A stretch of 64,000 nt of DNA from Pantoea sp. (GTDB lineage: Bacteria; Pseudomonadota; Gammaproteobacteria; Enterobacterales; Enterobacteriaceae), in contig NZ_JAPWKD010000011.1 in NCBI RefSeq assembly GCF_028283705.1, positions 620,001 through 684,000 of the forward strand. Direction: 5' to 3'. The translations under genes were made by a program, and so were the position numbers. The notes under the pieces are model-generated. The model was not told where the DNA came from and did no database searches. It worked only from the letters and a program-made list of their open reading frames with translations. Shown here in pieces: positions 1 through 8,592 of the stretch. Every line of letters begins with the position of its first letter. The stretch's first letter is position 1.

Positions 1-546
1 GAAAACGCTAACAAAGAGGGCGGTTTCCATCTGGTGCCTTACGCGCCTGCCATCATCAATAACATCGGCCTGTACTCGAAAAAGCATACCTCGCTGGACC
101 AAATCCCGCAGGGTGGCACGGTCGCCATCGCCAATGACCCGATTAACGGTGCACGCGGTCTGCTGCTGTTGCAAAAGGCCGGGTTGATTACCTTAAAACC
201 CGGCGTCGGTCTCAAAGCCACCGTTGATGATATCGCCAGCAACCCAAAAGATTTGAAGATTATCGAAGTTGAGGCGGTGCAGCTGTCGCGCTCACTGGAT
301 GAAGTTGACCTCGCGCAGGGCTATCCACACTACCTGCGTCTGGCGAAAACCATCGATCCGGAAAAAGCCTTGCTGTTTGATGGCCTGGAACACCCGGAGT
401 ATGTCATTCAGTTCGTGATTCGCGACGGTCATCAGGACGATCCGCGTCTGGCGAAGTTTGTCGATATCTACCAACACTCGCCAGTGGTGCGCGCCAAACT
501 GGACAGTTTCTACGGCAAGCTGTACCAGCCAGGCTGGAGCCAGTAA
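1..546 (+). CDS. MetQ/NlpA-family methionine ABC transporter substrate-binding protein (3' part)
   Basis: The reading frame is open from base 1 and gives the last 181 residues of an NLPA-family periplasmic binding lipoprotein; the signal sequence and lipobox lie outside the window. The visible part includes the family's typical stretches around PYAPAIINNIGLYS and IANDPINGARGLLLLQ. Only 2 bp separate its stop from the ATPase gene, so it is the first visible gene of a binding protein-ATPase-permease operon. That order differs from E. coli metNIQ, where the binding protein is last, which suggests a paralogous system. The substrate is probably methionine or a related sulfur compound, inferred from family only. 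Confidence 0.85.
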   Translation, partial: ENANKEGGFHLVPYAPAIINNIGLYSKKHTSLDQIPQGGTVAIANDPINGARGLLLLQKAGLITLKPGVGLKATVDDIASNPKDLKIIEVEAVQLSRSLDEVDLAQGYPHYLRLAKTIDPEKALLFDGLEHPEYVIQFVIRDGHQDDPRLAKFVDIYQHSPVVRAKLDSFYGKLYQPGWSQ

Positions 547-548
547 GC

Positions 549-1649
549 ATGGTCAGCCTGACGTTGCCCGGCGAACAGGATGCCTTGCTGGAACAGACGC
601 GCGAGGGATCGGGCAAGGCGCATGTGCAGATCCGCGACTTAACGAAACGCTACGCCGGGCAGACGCAGGAGGCGTTGAAAGATATCAACCTGCAGGTTAA
701 GCGGGGGGAGATTTTCGGCATTATTGGTCGCAGCGGAGCCGGTAAATCCACGCTGATCCGTTGCCTCAATCGGCTGGAAGCGCCGACGGCCGGGCAGGTG
801 GTTATCGATGGTATCGACCTTGGCACACTGAGCGATCGCCAACTGGTGCAGTGGCGACGCCGCACCGGCATGATCTTCCAGCATTTCAATTTATTGTCGG
901 CGAAAACGGTACGGGAAAACATCGAGCTGCCGATGAAGGTGGCCGGAGTGCCCGTTGCACAACGCCAGCGCAAAGTTGATGAATTGCTGGCACTGGTGGG
1001 GTTGGAACAGCGCCAGCACGCCTGGCCCGCGCAACTTTCTGGCGGGCAAAAGCAGCGCGTCGGCATTGCCCGCGCGCTGGTGCATGACCCGGAATTGCTG
1101 CTGTGTGATGAGGCCACCTCGGCACTCGACCCGGAAACCACCCGCGCCATTCTGGCGCTGCTCAGGAAAATTAATCAGCAGCGCCATATCACCATCGTGC
1201 TGATCACCCATGAAATGGACGTGGTGCACGATCTTTGCCATCAGGTGGCGGTGATCGATCAGGGTGAGATTATCGAACGTGGTCCGGTGTGGCAGGTGTA
1301 TAGCGATCCGCAACACGAAACCACCCGCCAGCTGCTCAACCCACAATATCAGGCGCTGCCGGAATATCTTGTGCCATTGCTTACGCCACAACGTCAGCAG
1401 GCCGATTCACGTTTGCTGGTACGGCTGCGCTATACCGGGCAGGGCGCGTTACCGGATATCGGTGCACTCAGCCAGCGCGTCGCGGGGGAAGTAACCTTGC
1501 TGTTTAGCGCTATTGAGTGGGTGGAAAATAAACCCACCGGCCAGCTGCTGGTGCTGCTGGATGTACGTCATGACGCGCCGAACGTGCAGCAGGCGCTGAA
1601 CGGCATGGCAGACCAACTGGAGATTGCAGGTTATGTCACTGGGCTTTGA
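549..1649 (+). CDS. MetN-like methionine ABC transporter ATP-binding protein
   Basis: This 366-residue ATPase energises uptake through the neighbouring permease. Visible motifs are Walker A GRSGAGKS (about residues 60-67), the ABC signature LSGGQ (163-167), Walker B LLLCDEAT (183-190) and an H-loop in LITHE. Residues from about 290 to the end match the NIL domain that in MetN binds methionine and inhibits transport, so feedback control by substrate is likely. Its start follows the binding-protein stop by 2 bp and its end overlaps the permease start by 17 bp, indicating translational coupling. The N-terminus is about 25 residues longer than in typical MetN. Confidence 0.9.
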   Translation: MVSLTLPGEQDALLEQTREGSGKAHVQIRDLTKRYAGQTQEALKDINLQVKRGEIFGIIGRSGAGKSTLIRCLNRLEAPTAGQVVIDGIDLGTLSDRQLVQWRRRTGMIFQHFNLLSAKTVRENIELPMKVAGVPVAQRQRKVDELLALVGLEQRQHAWPAQLSGGQKQRVGIARALVHDPELLLCDEATSALDPETTRAILALLRKINQQRHITIVLITHEMDVVHDLCHQVAVIDQGEIIERGPVWQVYSDPQHETTRQLLNPQYQALPEYLVPLLTPQRQQADSRLLVRLRYTGQGALPDIGALSQRVAGEVTLLFSAIEWVENKPTGQLLVLLDVRHDAPNVQQALNGMADQLEIAGYVTGL

Positions 1650-2283
1650 ACGTTTGTGGACCGGATTGCTGGATACCTTGTTAATGGTCGGGGTGTCGTC
1701 GCTATTCGCGCTGGCGCTGGGGTTACCGATGGCGGTGATCCTGGTGGTGACGGGGCGAGGCGACTTGTTCCCCAATCCGCTGCTGAATCGTCTGCTTGGC
1801 TGGCTGGTGAATCTGTTTCGCTCTATCCCGTTTCTGATTCTGATGGTAGCGCTGATTCCGTTTACCCGCTGGGTGGTTGGCACCACCTATGGCGTGTGGG
1901 CGGCGACAGTGCCGTTGACGCTGGCGGCGACACCCTTTTTTGCGCGGATTGCCGAGGTCAGCCTGCGTGAAGTGGATAAAGGGCTGACTGAAGCGGCGCA
2001 GGCGATGGGGTTTCATCGCTGGCATATTGTCTGGCACGTCTTGTTGCCGGAAGCCCGCCCCGGCATCGTCAGCGGTTTTACTATCACCCTGGTGACGATG
2101 ATTAACGCCTCCGCGATGGCAGGCGCGATTGGTGCAGGCGGTCTGGGCGATCTCGCCTATCGCTACGGTTATCAGCGCTTTGATATGCAGGTGATGCTGA
2201 CGGTGATTGTGGTGCTGGTGGCACTGGTTACCCTGCTGCAATTCTTTGGTGATCGCTTATCCCGGCGGCTGAATCATCGTTAA
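1633..2283 (+). CDS. MetI-like methionine ABC transporter permease
   Basis: A 216-residue hydrophobic protein with about five membrane segments and the EAA cytoplasmic loop (EAAQAMGFHRWHIVW region, about residue 120) that docks on the ATPase. Length and pattern match MetI. I chose the ATG at 1633, inside the end of the ATPase gene; a TTG nine bases upstream is in the same frame but less likely. It is the last gene of the operon and its TAA overlaps the TAA of the convergent LysR gene. Confidence 0.88.
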   Translation: MSLGFERLWTGLLDTLLMVGVSSLFALALGLPMAVILVVTGRGDLFPNPLLNRLLGWLVNLFRSIPFLILMVALIPFTRWVVGTTYGVWAATVPLTLAATPFFARIAEVSLREVDKGLTEAAQAMGFHRWHIVWHVLLPEARPGIVSGFTITLVTMINASAMAGAIGAGGLGDLAYRYGYQRFDMQVMLTVIVVLVALVTLLQFFGDRLSRRLNHR

Positions 2284-3182
2284 CGAATGGGCAACTGACT
2301 GAGCGCGCTGAGTAACGCATCCACCTTCGGCAACAATTGTTTGCGGCGCGGCCAGACCAGGGTCAGCGCCAGCCCATCGGGTTGATGTTCGGGCAGGATA
2401 ATTTCCAGCTCTCCGCGCGCCAGCTGCTCACGCACCAGCCATGAAGGCATCTGTCCAACTCCCAGCCCGGCACAGACCGCCTGTACCTGAGCATCCACAT
2501 CACCCAGCGCCATGCGATGCGGTACGTTGCGCCATTGCAGATGTCCGTCCTCCGCTTGCAGCAGCCAGGGTTTGGTGCTGCCATCAACGCGTTCATACAT
2601 AATGGCCCGATGCTGCATCAGTCCGGTGACATCGGTGGGTCGTCCGATACGTGCCAGATAATCTGGCGCGGCGCAGAATACCATTCGTTCACGTCCCATC
2701 TGACGATAACCGAGCGAGGCAGGCAAATCCGGGGTATCACCAATGCGCACCGCCACATCAATCCCTTCTTCGAACAAATCGACAAAACGATCGGAGAAAC
2801 TCAGGCTAAGTTCCAGCTCCTCATGTTGCAGGCAGAAGGGTAACAGCTGCGGCATCACCGCCAATCGGCCATAGGTGTTGGGCACAGCCAGCCGCAACCG
2901 GCCGGAAGGAATGCTGCGCTGCGCCGCCAGCACCGCTTCAGCTTCCGCCAGTTCCTCCATAATGCGGATACAGGTTTGATAGTAAGCGGAACCGGCGTCC
3001 GTCAGTTTCAGGCTACGTGTGGTGCGTTCCAGCAGACGCGAGCCAAGGCGCATCTCCAGGCGGGTGACGCTTTTGCTGATCGCTGAACCGGTGAGGTGCA
3101 GCCGTTCCGCTGCTGCGGTAAAGCTGCCACTTTCCACGCTGGCAACAAACGGGACGATGTCCTTCAGACGTTGATCGTGCAT
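2280..3182 (-). CDS. LysR-family transcriptional regulator
   Basis: A 300-residue LysR-type regulator. The N-terminal winged helix-turn-helix (about residues 5-65, with GSFTAAAERLHLTGSAISKS as the recognition region) is followed by a two-lobed effector domain. It is transcribed divergently from the SDR/PRISE-like reductase across a 100-bp gap, the usual arrangement for a LysR regulator and its target. The family resembles the E. coli YafC/DmlR group. The effector is unknown. Confidence 0.88.
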   Translation of the reverse strand: MHDQRLKDIVPFVASVESGSFTAAAERLHLTGSAISKSVTRLEMRLGSRLLERTTRSLKLTDAGSAYYQTCIRIMEELAEAEAVLAAQRSIPSGRLRLAVPNTYGRLAVMPQLLPFCLQHEELELSLSFSDRFVDLFEEGIDVAVRIGDTPDLPASLGYRQMGRERMVFCAAPDYLARIGRPTDVTGLMQHRAIMYERVDGSTKPWLLQAEDGHLQWRNVPHRMALGDVDAQVQAVCAGLGVGQMPSWLVREQLARGELEIILPEHQPDGLALTLVWPRRKQLLPKVDALLSALSQLPIR

Positions 3183-3282
3183 CTATTCATGAACTCAGGT
3201 TGTGAATGATGTGAATTAATGCCAGAGATGGGAATTAAATTCTCTATTACGCTAATGATTACGCAAACTGAGGAGAATTGAA

Positions 3283-4347
3283 ATGCAAAAGCAGGCGTTA
3301 ATTGTCGGGATCAGCGGTGTGATTGGTCGTGCGCTGGCGGAGAAATTGATCAGCGAGGGCTGGCAGGTGACGGGCCTGTCACGCGGACGTGGGGCAGTGC
3401 CGGAGGGATGCCGCAGTCTGACGGCAGATCTGACCGATGCGGAAGCGGTTCATACGGTGTTAGCCGGGGTAAAACCGGATGCGCTGTTTTTTAGCGTCTG
3501 GTCGCGTCAGGAGAATGAAAAAGAAAACATTCGCGTTAATGGCGGCATGGTACGCAACGTGATTAACGCGCTGGGCGATCGTTTGCAGGGGGCGCATGTG
3601 GCGCTGGTAACCGGACTGAAACACTATCTCGGTCCATTCGAAGCCTATGGCAAAGGGGCCGTACCGGTCACGCCTTTCCGTGAGGAACAAGGGCGTCAGC
3701 CAGTCGATAATTTCTATTACGCGCAGGAAGATGAAGTCTTTGCCGGGGCGGAGAAATTTGGCTTCCGCTGGAGCGTGCATCGTCCCCATACCATCATCGG
3801 CTATGCCCTGGGTAACGCGATGAATATGGGCCAGACGCTGGCAGTGTATGCCACGCTGTGCCGTGAAAAGGGCTGGCCCTTTATTTTCCCCGGCTCGACG
3901 GAGCAATGGAACGGTCTCGCGGATGTGACCGATGCCGGTTTGCTGGCGGAGCAACTGCTGTGGGCGGCGACATCTCCTGCTGCGGCTAATCAGGATTTTA
4001 ATGCGGTCAACGGGGATGTATTCCGCTGGAACTGGTTATGGCCGCGACTGGCGAGCTATTTCGGTATCGAAGCAGCAGCGTATCCGGCGCAGATGATGCC
4101 GCTGGAAGGGCGGATGCAGGATGCAGCGGCAGCATGGCGTGAGATCGCGCAGCGTGATGGCTTACGCGAAGCCGATATCAACAAACTTGCCTCGTGGTGG
4201 CACACCGATGCCGATCTGGGCCGTCCGATGGAGGCTTTCACGGATATGAGCAAGAGCCGTAAGGCCGGGTTTATCGGGTATCGCAGCACACTGGATTCGT
4301 TTACTCAGCTGTTCGATAAACTGAAGGCAGAGCGGGTGATTCCATAA
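3283..4347 (+). CDS. SDR-family reductase of the PRISE (progesterone 5-beta-reductase/iridoid synthase-like) type
   Basis: A 354-residue NAD(P)-binding Rossmann protein. The N-terminus carries GISGVIGRALAEKL, a G-x-x-G-x-x-G type dinucleotide site. The segment VTGLKHYLGPF matches the PRISE-family motif that supplies the catalytic lysine, and the YYAQED segment the family tyrosine. Such enzymes reduce enone double bonds in plants; bacterial members have uncertain substrates. A strong ribosome site (GAGGAG) precedes the ATG. The divergent LysR gene is the probable regulator. The specific reaction is not established from sequence. Confidence 0.8.
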   Translation: MQKQALIVGISGVIGRALAEKLISEGWQVTGLSRGRGAVPEGCRSLTADLTDAEAVHTVLAGVKPDALFFSVWSRQENEKENIRVNGGMVRNVINALGDRLQGAHVALVTGLKHYLGPFEAYGKGAVPVTPFREEQGRQPVDNFYYAQEDEVFAGAEKFGFRWSVHRPHTIIGYALGNAMNMGQTLAVYATLCREKGWPFIFPGSTEQWNGLADVTDAGLLAEQLLWAATSPAAANQDFNAVNGDVFRWNWLWPRLASYFGIEAAAYPAQMMPLEGRMQDAAAAWREIAQRDGLREADINKLASWWHTDADLGRPMEAFTDMSKSRKAGFIGYRSTLDSFTQLFDKLKAERVIP

Positions 4348-4460
4348 CGTTGCATAAGAATCTGTCACGGATCCCAGAACGCAGATAAAACGCGGGTTAG
4401 CGCGATCAGATGAGATAAGAATGTGGGATAAGTCAGGCGGTTAGATTAGAATCGCGACGG

Positions 4461-4629
4461 GTGCTTGAGGCTTTCTGCCTTAAGCATTTGCCAACGGCAG
4501 AAAGAGAAAAGCCCCAGTTAACATATGACGTCTTGCAGGACGTTTTACATTAAACTGAGGCCACATTCCAAATGCCACACGCGTTTGGAGTAGCCTCTTA
4601 CGGACCTTCGGGTCAAGGAGAAGTAGGCT
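4461..4629 (+). ncRNA. hok/sok-type mRNA leader (decayed locus)
   Basis: This stretch reads like the untranslated leader of hok-family mRNAs. It begins GTGCTTGAGGCTTTCTGCC and has the stem CTTTCTGCC (4471-4479) pairing with GGCAGAAAG (4496-4504), followed by AAAGCCCC. Downstream comes AGCCTCTTAC, a GACC-TTCG-GGTC hairpin, and CAAGGAGAAG just before the toxin start, as in plasmid R1 hok/sok. In the known system the opposite strand makes Sok antisense RNA over part of this region; I cannot show that a sok promoter survives. The similarity is judged from memory of the R1 sequence. Confidence 0.65.
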
Positions 4630-4695
4630 ATGAAGCAGCTTACGTTATCGCCACCCAGCGTTTCCCCAGCAACACCGTTAACGCCACAATGGTAA
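4572..4695 (+). pseudogene. Remnant of mok/hok reading frames (type I toxin, truncated)
   Basis: The ATG at 4630 follows a hok-like ribosome site (AAGGAG) and encodes MKQLTLSPP..., where Hok starts MKLPRSS. It stops after 21 codons at 4695 with no transmembrane helix and none of the later conserved cysteines, so no functional Hok can be made. The overlapping frame from the ATG at 4572 resembles mok, the regulatory frame, in its segment QGEVGYE. Homology to hok ends near 4640, exactly where the 3' end of the convergent NrsF-like gene begins, so a deletion or recombination fused the two. A longer open frame from 4572 runs antisense through that gene and is not considered a protein. Confidence 0.6.
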
Positions 4696-5269
4696 CAATC
4701 GCTGCCAGATGCATCACAAAGTCCTCTTTATGCAGATGCACCGGATGGCAAAAGGCCAGCAAGGTTACCGCCATGCAGGCAACCCCAAAGCCCGCCATCG
4801 TCAGACTGCGCACCGGATGCAGCGCACGGGTACGGCGCAGGCTGGCAATCATCATCACCATCATTGGCGTGCTGACCACCAGCAAAAAGGTGTAGCAGTT
4901 GGTGCCATCGCCCACATGTAACGGCGGCTCCACACGCGGAATGTTGAGAATACTCAACGCCAGCCACAGCAAACCCAGAGGCAATAAGGCTTTCCAGCTG
5001 ATGCTGCGACGTCCGGCAATGCTCATCGTAAAGGCGCTACGAATAGCCAGCGTGCCGAGCACAAAGGCCAGTGCCAGTTGTAGCATTGCCCAATGTGCAC
5101 CCGGTTGTGACCAGTCAGTGAGGCTTCGTTGCACCAGAAAACTTGCCAGCACGCCGCAGGGCAATGCGCCAGCCAGCCAGGTCAGCACCCGCCAGCCCGT
5201 GGCGCGCGGACGTTTGACCGGCTGCACTGATTGGCTGAGTTTTTCAATCAACAGGTTATGATCAGTCAT
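4640..5269 (-). CDS. NrsF/DUF1109-type integral membrane anti-sigma factor
   Basis: A 209-residue protein with a short cytoplasmic N-terminus and about six membrane helices, matching the NrsF (DUF1109) family of membrane anti-sigma factors. In Caulobacter NrsF holds the ECF sigma factor SigF and releases it under oxidative stress; two conserved cysteines matter there. Here cysteines occur in ALPCGVLAS, TNCYTF, FGVACMAV and AFCHPVH. The chosen ATG (5269) has GGAG seven bases upstream and lies within the sigma gene, overlapping it by 8 bp. The C-terminal codons lie at the junction with the hok remnant, so the last few residues may be altered. Confidence 0.8.
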   Translation of the reverse strand: MTDHNLLIEKLSQSVQPVKRPRATGWRVLTWLAGALPCGVLASFLVQRSLTDWSQPGAHWAMLQLALAFVLGTLAIRSAFTMSIAGRRSISWKALLPLGLLWLALSILNIPRVEPPLHVGDGTNCYTFLLVVSTPMMVMMIASLRRTRALHPVRSLTMAGFGVACMAVTLLAFCHPVHLHKEDFVMHLAAIVTIVALTVLLGKRWVAIT

Positions 5270-5813
5270 GATGTGCTCCAAAGCGGCGTAGATTGATCAG
5301 CGCACGATGCAACAGCGATTTCACCGCTGCGACGCTCAGGTTGTTATGCGCTGCCGCCTCTGTCAGGCTCATTTCACGTAAATGGACATGTTCGACAATT
5401 TCCCGCTGGCGTGAAGGCAGCTGACGCAAATATCCCGCCAGCTCTTCCTGTGAATCCTGACGTTGTGTATCCGCCGGGGCGGATGCTTCCGACAGATGCT
5501 CCTCTGCCACTTCCCAGCGCTGATGACGTCCCCGGCGGCGCAATGCATCCACGGCGCGCGCTGAGATGATCGCCATCAACCAGGGTAAGAAGGGATAAGC
5601 GGGATCATAGGTATGACGGACCCGGTGCACTGTCAGCAGCACATCCTGGATCACGTCTTCGATCAGCGCGTCGTCAGCGAGCTGTTTTCGTACCTGCGAA
5701 CGAATCACCGGCACCAGTGCTTGCAGCAAGCGTGTATACGCCAGCTGATCGCCTGCCTGCGCCCGTTCCATCAGTGCAGGCCAGCTGTCGCGCCCGGTAT
5801 CGCTTGTATCCAT
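5262..5813 (-). CDS. ECF-type RNA polymerase sigma factor (SigF/NrsF-partner type)
   Basis: A 183-residue group IV sigma factor. Region 2 spans about residues 20-90 (DALIEDVIQDVLLTVH and FLPWLMAIISARAVD), and region 4 about 125-178 with the helix-turn-helix MSLTEAAAHNNLSVAAVKS. It lies third in the operon peroxiredoxin, DsbD-like reductase, sigma, anti-sigma, and is translationally coupled to the anti-sigma gene. By analogy with SigF it should direct its own operon when the membrane partner releases it, probably in response to periplasmic oxidants. Confidence 0.9.
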   Translation of the reverse strand: MDTSDTGRDSWPALMERAQAGDQLAYTRLLQALVPVIRSQVRKQLADDALIEDVIQDVLLTVHRVRHTYDPAYPFLPWLMAIISARAVDALRRRGRHQRWEVAEEHLSEASAPADTQRQDSQEELAGYLRQLPSRQREIVEHVHLREMSLTEAAAHNNLSVAAVKSLLHRALINLRRFGAHHD

Positions 5814-5829
5814 ATTCCGCCTTGTTGGG

Positions 5830-7062
5830 TCAGGCTTTTTTGTTCGCTGCCTGAGTCAGCGCATCAACCACGATGCCGGGGGTTAACACCTGCGGCAACA
5901 CTTTTGGCGGTCCGCCATCGGCCGGATACACCAGGTACATCGGCAGACCACCCTGACCAAACTGTCCGAGGGCATCATCGACATCGGGATTAAATTTGGT
6001 TGAGTCGGCTACCATATACAGCGTACCGGTTTTCGCCAGTGCGTCTTTAACCGCCTGGGTCGAAAGCGTGGTTTTCTGGTTAACCTGACAGGTTATACAC
6101 CAGGATGCAGTGAAATCCACAAAGATGGCTTTGCCGTGACCACGCTCTGCCGCAACGGTTTGTGGCGTCCATTTTTCCTGGGTGATGGTTGCTGCCACCT
6201 GGTCACCCGGCAGCCCCGCCCCGGATTTGATCATCCCCGGCAGCGGAGCAAGCACCGCAATCACCAGGACGGCAGTGACGGCAAACAGGACTTTGTGGCC
6301 TTTTCCGGCGAAGCGGCGTTTTTGTGCTATGCCGTATAACCACCCGGCAAACCCCAACACTACCGAGCCAGCCAGTAAGGTTGCCAGCGCGCCACTACCT
6401 GACTGTTGCGCCAGTACCCACACCAGCCAGGCGTAAGCACCGAACATAGGAAATGCGAGGCCGCGTTTCAGAATATCCATCCATGCGCCGGGGCGTGGCA
6501 GGAATTTTGCCAGTGCCGGAAACAGTGACACCAGGGTAAAAGGAGCGGCAAAACCCAGTGCAAGGGCAAAGAAGATCACCAGCGCAACGGCAGGAGGCTG
6601 GACCAGCGCATAACCGATAGCGCTGGCCATAAAAGGTGCAGCGCAGGGGGTGGCGACAATAATCGCCAGTGCACCCGTCAGGGCCGAACGCACAAAGGCA
6701 CCGCGTCCGATGTCGATTGCGCCCACTTGCTGCACTGACAAACCGACTTCAAACACGCCAAGCAGGTTGAGTGCCGCCGCAAGAATCACCAGCGCCAGCA
6801 GGGCGATAACCAGCGGTGATTGCAGTTGAAAACCCCAGCCAACCGCTGCGCCACCGGCGCGTGCCGCCAGCAGAATACCCGCCAGTGCCATCATGGTCAC
6901 GACAACACCGAGTAAAAATGCCAGACCTTCACGACGCGCGCTGGCGCTGTTATCGGAATGACGTAACAGGCCCAGTGCTTTCAGTGACACCACCGGAAAT
7001 ACGCAGGGCATAAAGTTGAGAATGATGCCGCCAATAAAGGCGGCCAGCATGGCGGTTAACAT
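5830..7062 (-). CDS. DsbD/ScsB-like membrane thiol reductase with C-terminal thioredoxin domain
   Basis: A 410-residue protein that likely carries electrons from cytoplasmic thioredoxin across the inner membrane to periplasmic proteins. Residues 1-270 form the DsbD-type transmembrane domain with the two redox cysteines Cys20 (NFMPCVFP) and Cys140 (VATPCAAP). Residues from about 290 form a thioredoxin fold with the active site WCITC (Cys322 and Cys325). The N-terminal periplasmic domain of E. coli DsbD and of ScsB is missing, so it is shorter than those relatives. The periplasmic peroxiredoxin gene lies 15 bp upstream and is the obvious electron acceptor. Confidence 0.87.
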   Translation of the reverse strand: MLTAMLAAFIGGIILNFMPCVFPVVSLKALGLLRHSDNSASARREGLAFLLGVVVTMMALAGILLAARAGGAAVGWGFQLQSPLVIALLALVILAAALNLLGVFEVGLSVQQVGAIDIGRGAFVRSALTGALAIIVATPCAAPFMASAIGYALVQPPAVALVIFFALALGFAAPFTLVSLFPALAKFLPRPGAWMDILKRGLAFPMFGAYAWLVWVLAQQSGSGALATLLAGSVVLGFAGWLYGIAQKRRFAGKGHKVLFAVTAVLVIAVLAPLPGMIKSGAGLPGDQVAATITQEKWTPQTVAAERGHGKAIFVDFTASWCITCQVNQKTTLSTQAVKDALAKTGTLYMVADSTKFNPDVDDALGQFGQGGLPMYLVYPADGGPPKVLPQVLTPGIVVDALTQAANKKA

Positions 7063-7077
7063 CGCTGGCCTCGTCGA

Positions 7078-7656
7078 TTAGTTAGTCGCGGTTTGCGGAT
7101 GTGCGTCGCTGTACTGTTTCACGGCGGCGAGTGCTTTCTCGATATGGGTGTCCGGGTTTCTGTCAGTATAACTCAGCAGGATGTCGCCATTTGGTGCGAT
7201 GACGTAGGAGGTACGGTCAGACAGGGTTTTGCCCTTCATCTCCATGGTGGTTTTGTATTCTGCCGCGACTTTGGCACCCGGGTCGGCCGCTACTGTGAAT
7301 TTATCGCGGCACTCCAGTTTGGAGAAATCGCTGACCTGGTCGGTGTTACCGGCAGTCACGCCAATCACTGTCGCCCCCATTTTTTTGAAGCTATCAGTGG
7401 CTTCAGCAAAATCATGCGCTTCAAGAGTACAACCCTTACTGAACGCCGCCGGGAAGAAGTAAAGCACCACCGGACCTTTCTGTAGCGCCTGTTGCAGTGA
7501 GAAGGTCAGCGGTTTGCCTGCCAGAGCGCCCTGCAATTCGAAGTTGGGTGCTTTGGCTCCGACGGGTAGTGCGGCCTGCGCGGTAATTGCGGTGGCGGAC
7601 AGGCCCAGTACGGCAGCCAGGGTCAGGGTACGAACGAGGTTTTTCATGGGTTTCAT
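7078..7656 (-). CDS. Exported peroxiredoxin (AhpC/TSA-Bcp class)
   Basis: A 192-residue peroxiredoxin with a signal peptide (cleavage after about AQA, residue 28). The peroxidatic cysteine is Cys76 in KGCTLEA; the resolving cysteine five residues later that Bcp has is absent, and the only other cysteine is Cys116 (KLECRDKF). It should reduce peroxides in the periplasm and be recharged by the adjacent membrane reductase, as described for PprX and ScsB in Caulobacter. It is the first gene of the ECF operon. The ATG at 7656 has AGGAG at good spacing. Confidence 0.85.
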   Translation of the reverse strand: MKPMKNLVRTLTLAAVLGLSATAITAQAALPVGAKAPNFELQGALAGKPLTFSLQQALQKGPVVLYFFPAAFSKGCTLEAHDFAEATDSFKKMGATVIGVTAGNTDQVSDFSKLECRDKFTVAADPGAKVAAEYKTTMEMKGKTLSDRTSYVIAPNGDILLSYTDRNPDTHIEKALAAVKQYSDAHPQTATN

Positions 7657-7732
7657 TATCTGCTCCTGCGGGTTTGAGGGTGTTCCGGTTTTTCGACTCT
7701 GTTAATCAGTTCGCTGGATGAGCAGGGAAAGT

Positions 7733-7758
7733 TTCGGTCAGGTGAAAAGATTTTTACA
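7733..7758 (-). promoter_or_regulatory. Candidate ECF-sigma promoter of the peroxiredoxin-sigma operon
   Basis: Read on the minus strand, TGTAAA and CGAAAC are separated by 16 bases about 80 bp upstream of the peroxiredoxin start. This is reminiscent of the GTAAC-type -35 and CGAA -10 of SigF-class ECF promoters, but the -35 match is partial. It would allow autoregulation by the sigma factor of the same operon. Confidence 0.3.
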
Positions 7759-7848
7759 GGGGTGCGTTAAAGACCCGGCAACAAATGCCGATATCACGGA
7801 TGTGTACCTTTATGAATTTAATCGGGATATATTTCCAAAGGAGCAGGC

Positions 7849-8592
7849 ATGCAAGGGTTGGTAGTGATCGTCATTTGTATTGCAATCACGATTTTAAGCT
7901 ATAAGAAGATAGCGAATCGTTGCCGTGATAAAGGCCGTGGAAAATTCAGAACCTTTCTCACCGCAGCGATTGCGAGTTTCTTTATTTTTGTGGTGACGAT
8001 GGGCGTGGGTGTGGCTAATTTCTTCCCCAAAAATCCGAACTCAGATATTGTTGATGTACCGAAAGTCCCAATGATTAAATGGACAGAAGCGAAGGACATG
8101 TCGCTGGTCCATACATTGATTGCGAAGGATATGAAAGAAAATCCTCAGATGACCCAGGAGATTCTGAAAGAAATTTCTACCTACGCTGAAGACTCTCTTG
8201 ATAGGGGTTTGGCCGAAAGTAATTATATTGATTATGGCGTCAGCAACAACAAATATATGGCAGCAATAGAAAATTCAGATTGTCGCCAGCAATATAAAAC
8301 ACAACTTGCCCCATATAAAGCATGGCGTGATGCGCAGGACTGGCGTCCTTTCTCCGAATTTCCAAAAGAGATGCGGAAGCAGGAGATGTACCGAAGAGAC
8401 CGGGTAACGAATGATTATCTCAACAAGGCAGCGGAGGTCGGTAACGTCTTAAATCAGTGTGTTTTTGCTCTGATCAGCTCACTCCCTCACCTTTCACGAC
8501 CCGATGCAAAGCCAATTGTGTTACCACCCTATGAATCAGAAGGGTTAAAGTGCGTGCGCAATAATGGAGGCAATTATAATGCGTGTTATTAA
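7849..8592 (+). CDS. Hypothetical membrane-anchored protein
   Basis: I do not recognise this 247-residue protein. It has a hydrophobic N-terminal helix (about residues 2-17), a basic linker rich in Lys and Arg, a second membrane helix (about 36-58), and then a mostly helical, charged domain with several cysteines near the end. Ribosome site AAGGAG precedes the ATG. Its 3' end overlaps the start of the next small secreted protein, so the two are coupled. Base composition is AT-richer than the flanking core genes, as in the toxin-like gene downstream, which suggests an accessory segment. Confidence 0.75.
   Translation: MQGLVVIVICIAITILSYKKIANRCRDKGRGKFRTFLTAAIASFFIFVVTMGVGVANFFPKNPNSDIVDVPKVPMIKWTEAKDMSLVHTLIAKDMKENPQMTQEILKEISTYAEDSLDRGLAESNYIDYGVSNNKYMAAIENSDCRQQYKTQLAPYKAWRDAQDWRPFSEFPKEMRKQEMYRRDRVTNDYLNKAAEVGNVLNQCVFALISSLPHLSRPDAKPIVLPPYESEGLKCVRNNGGNYNACY

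Noticed and set aside
4572..4895. 107-codon protein
   Set aside because: Only its first 30 codons have meaning as a mok-like frame; the rest is antisense to the anti-sigma gene.
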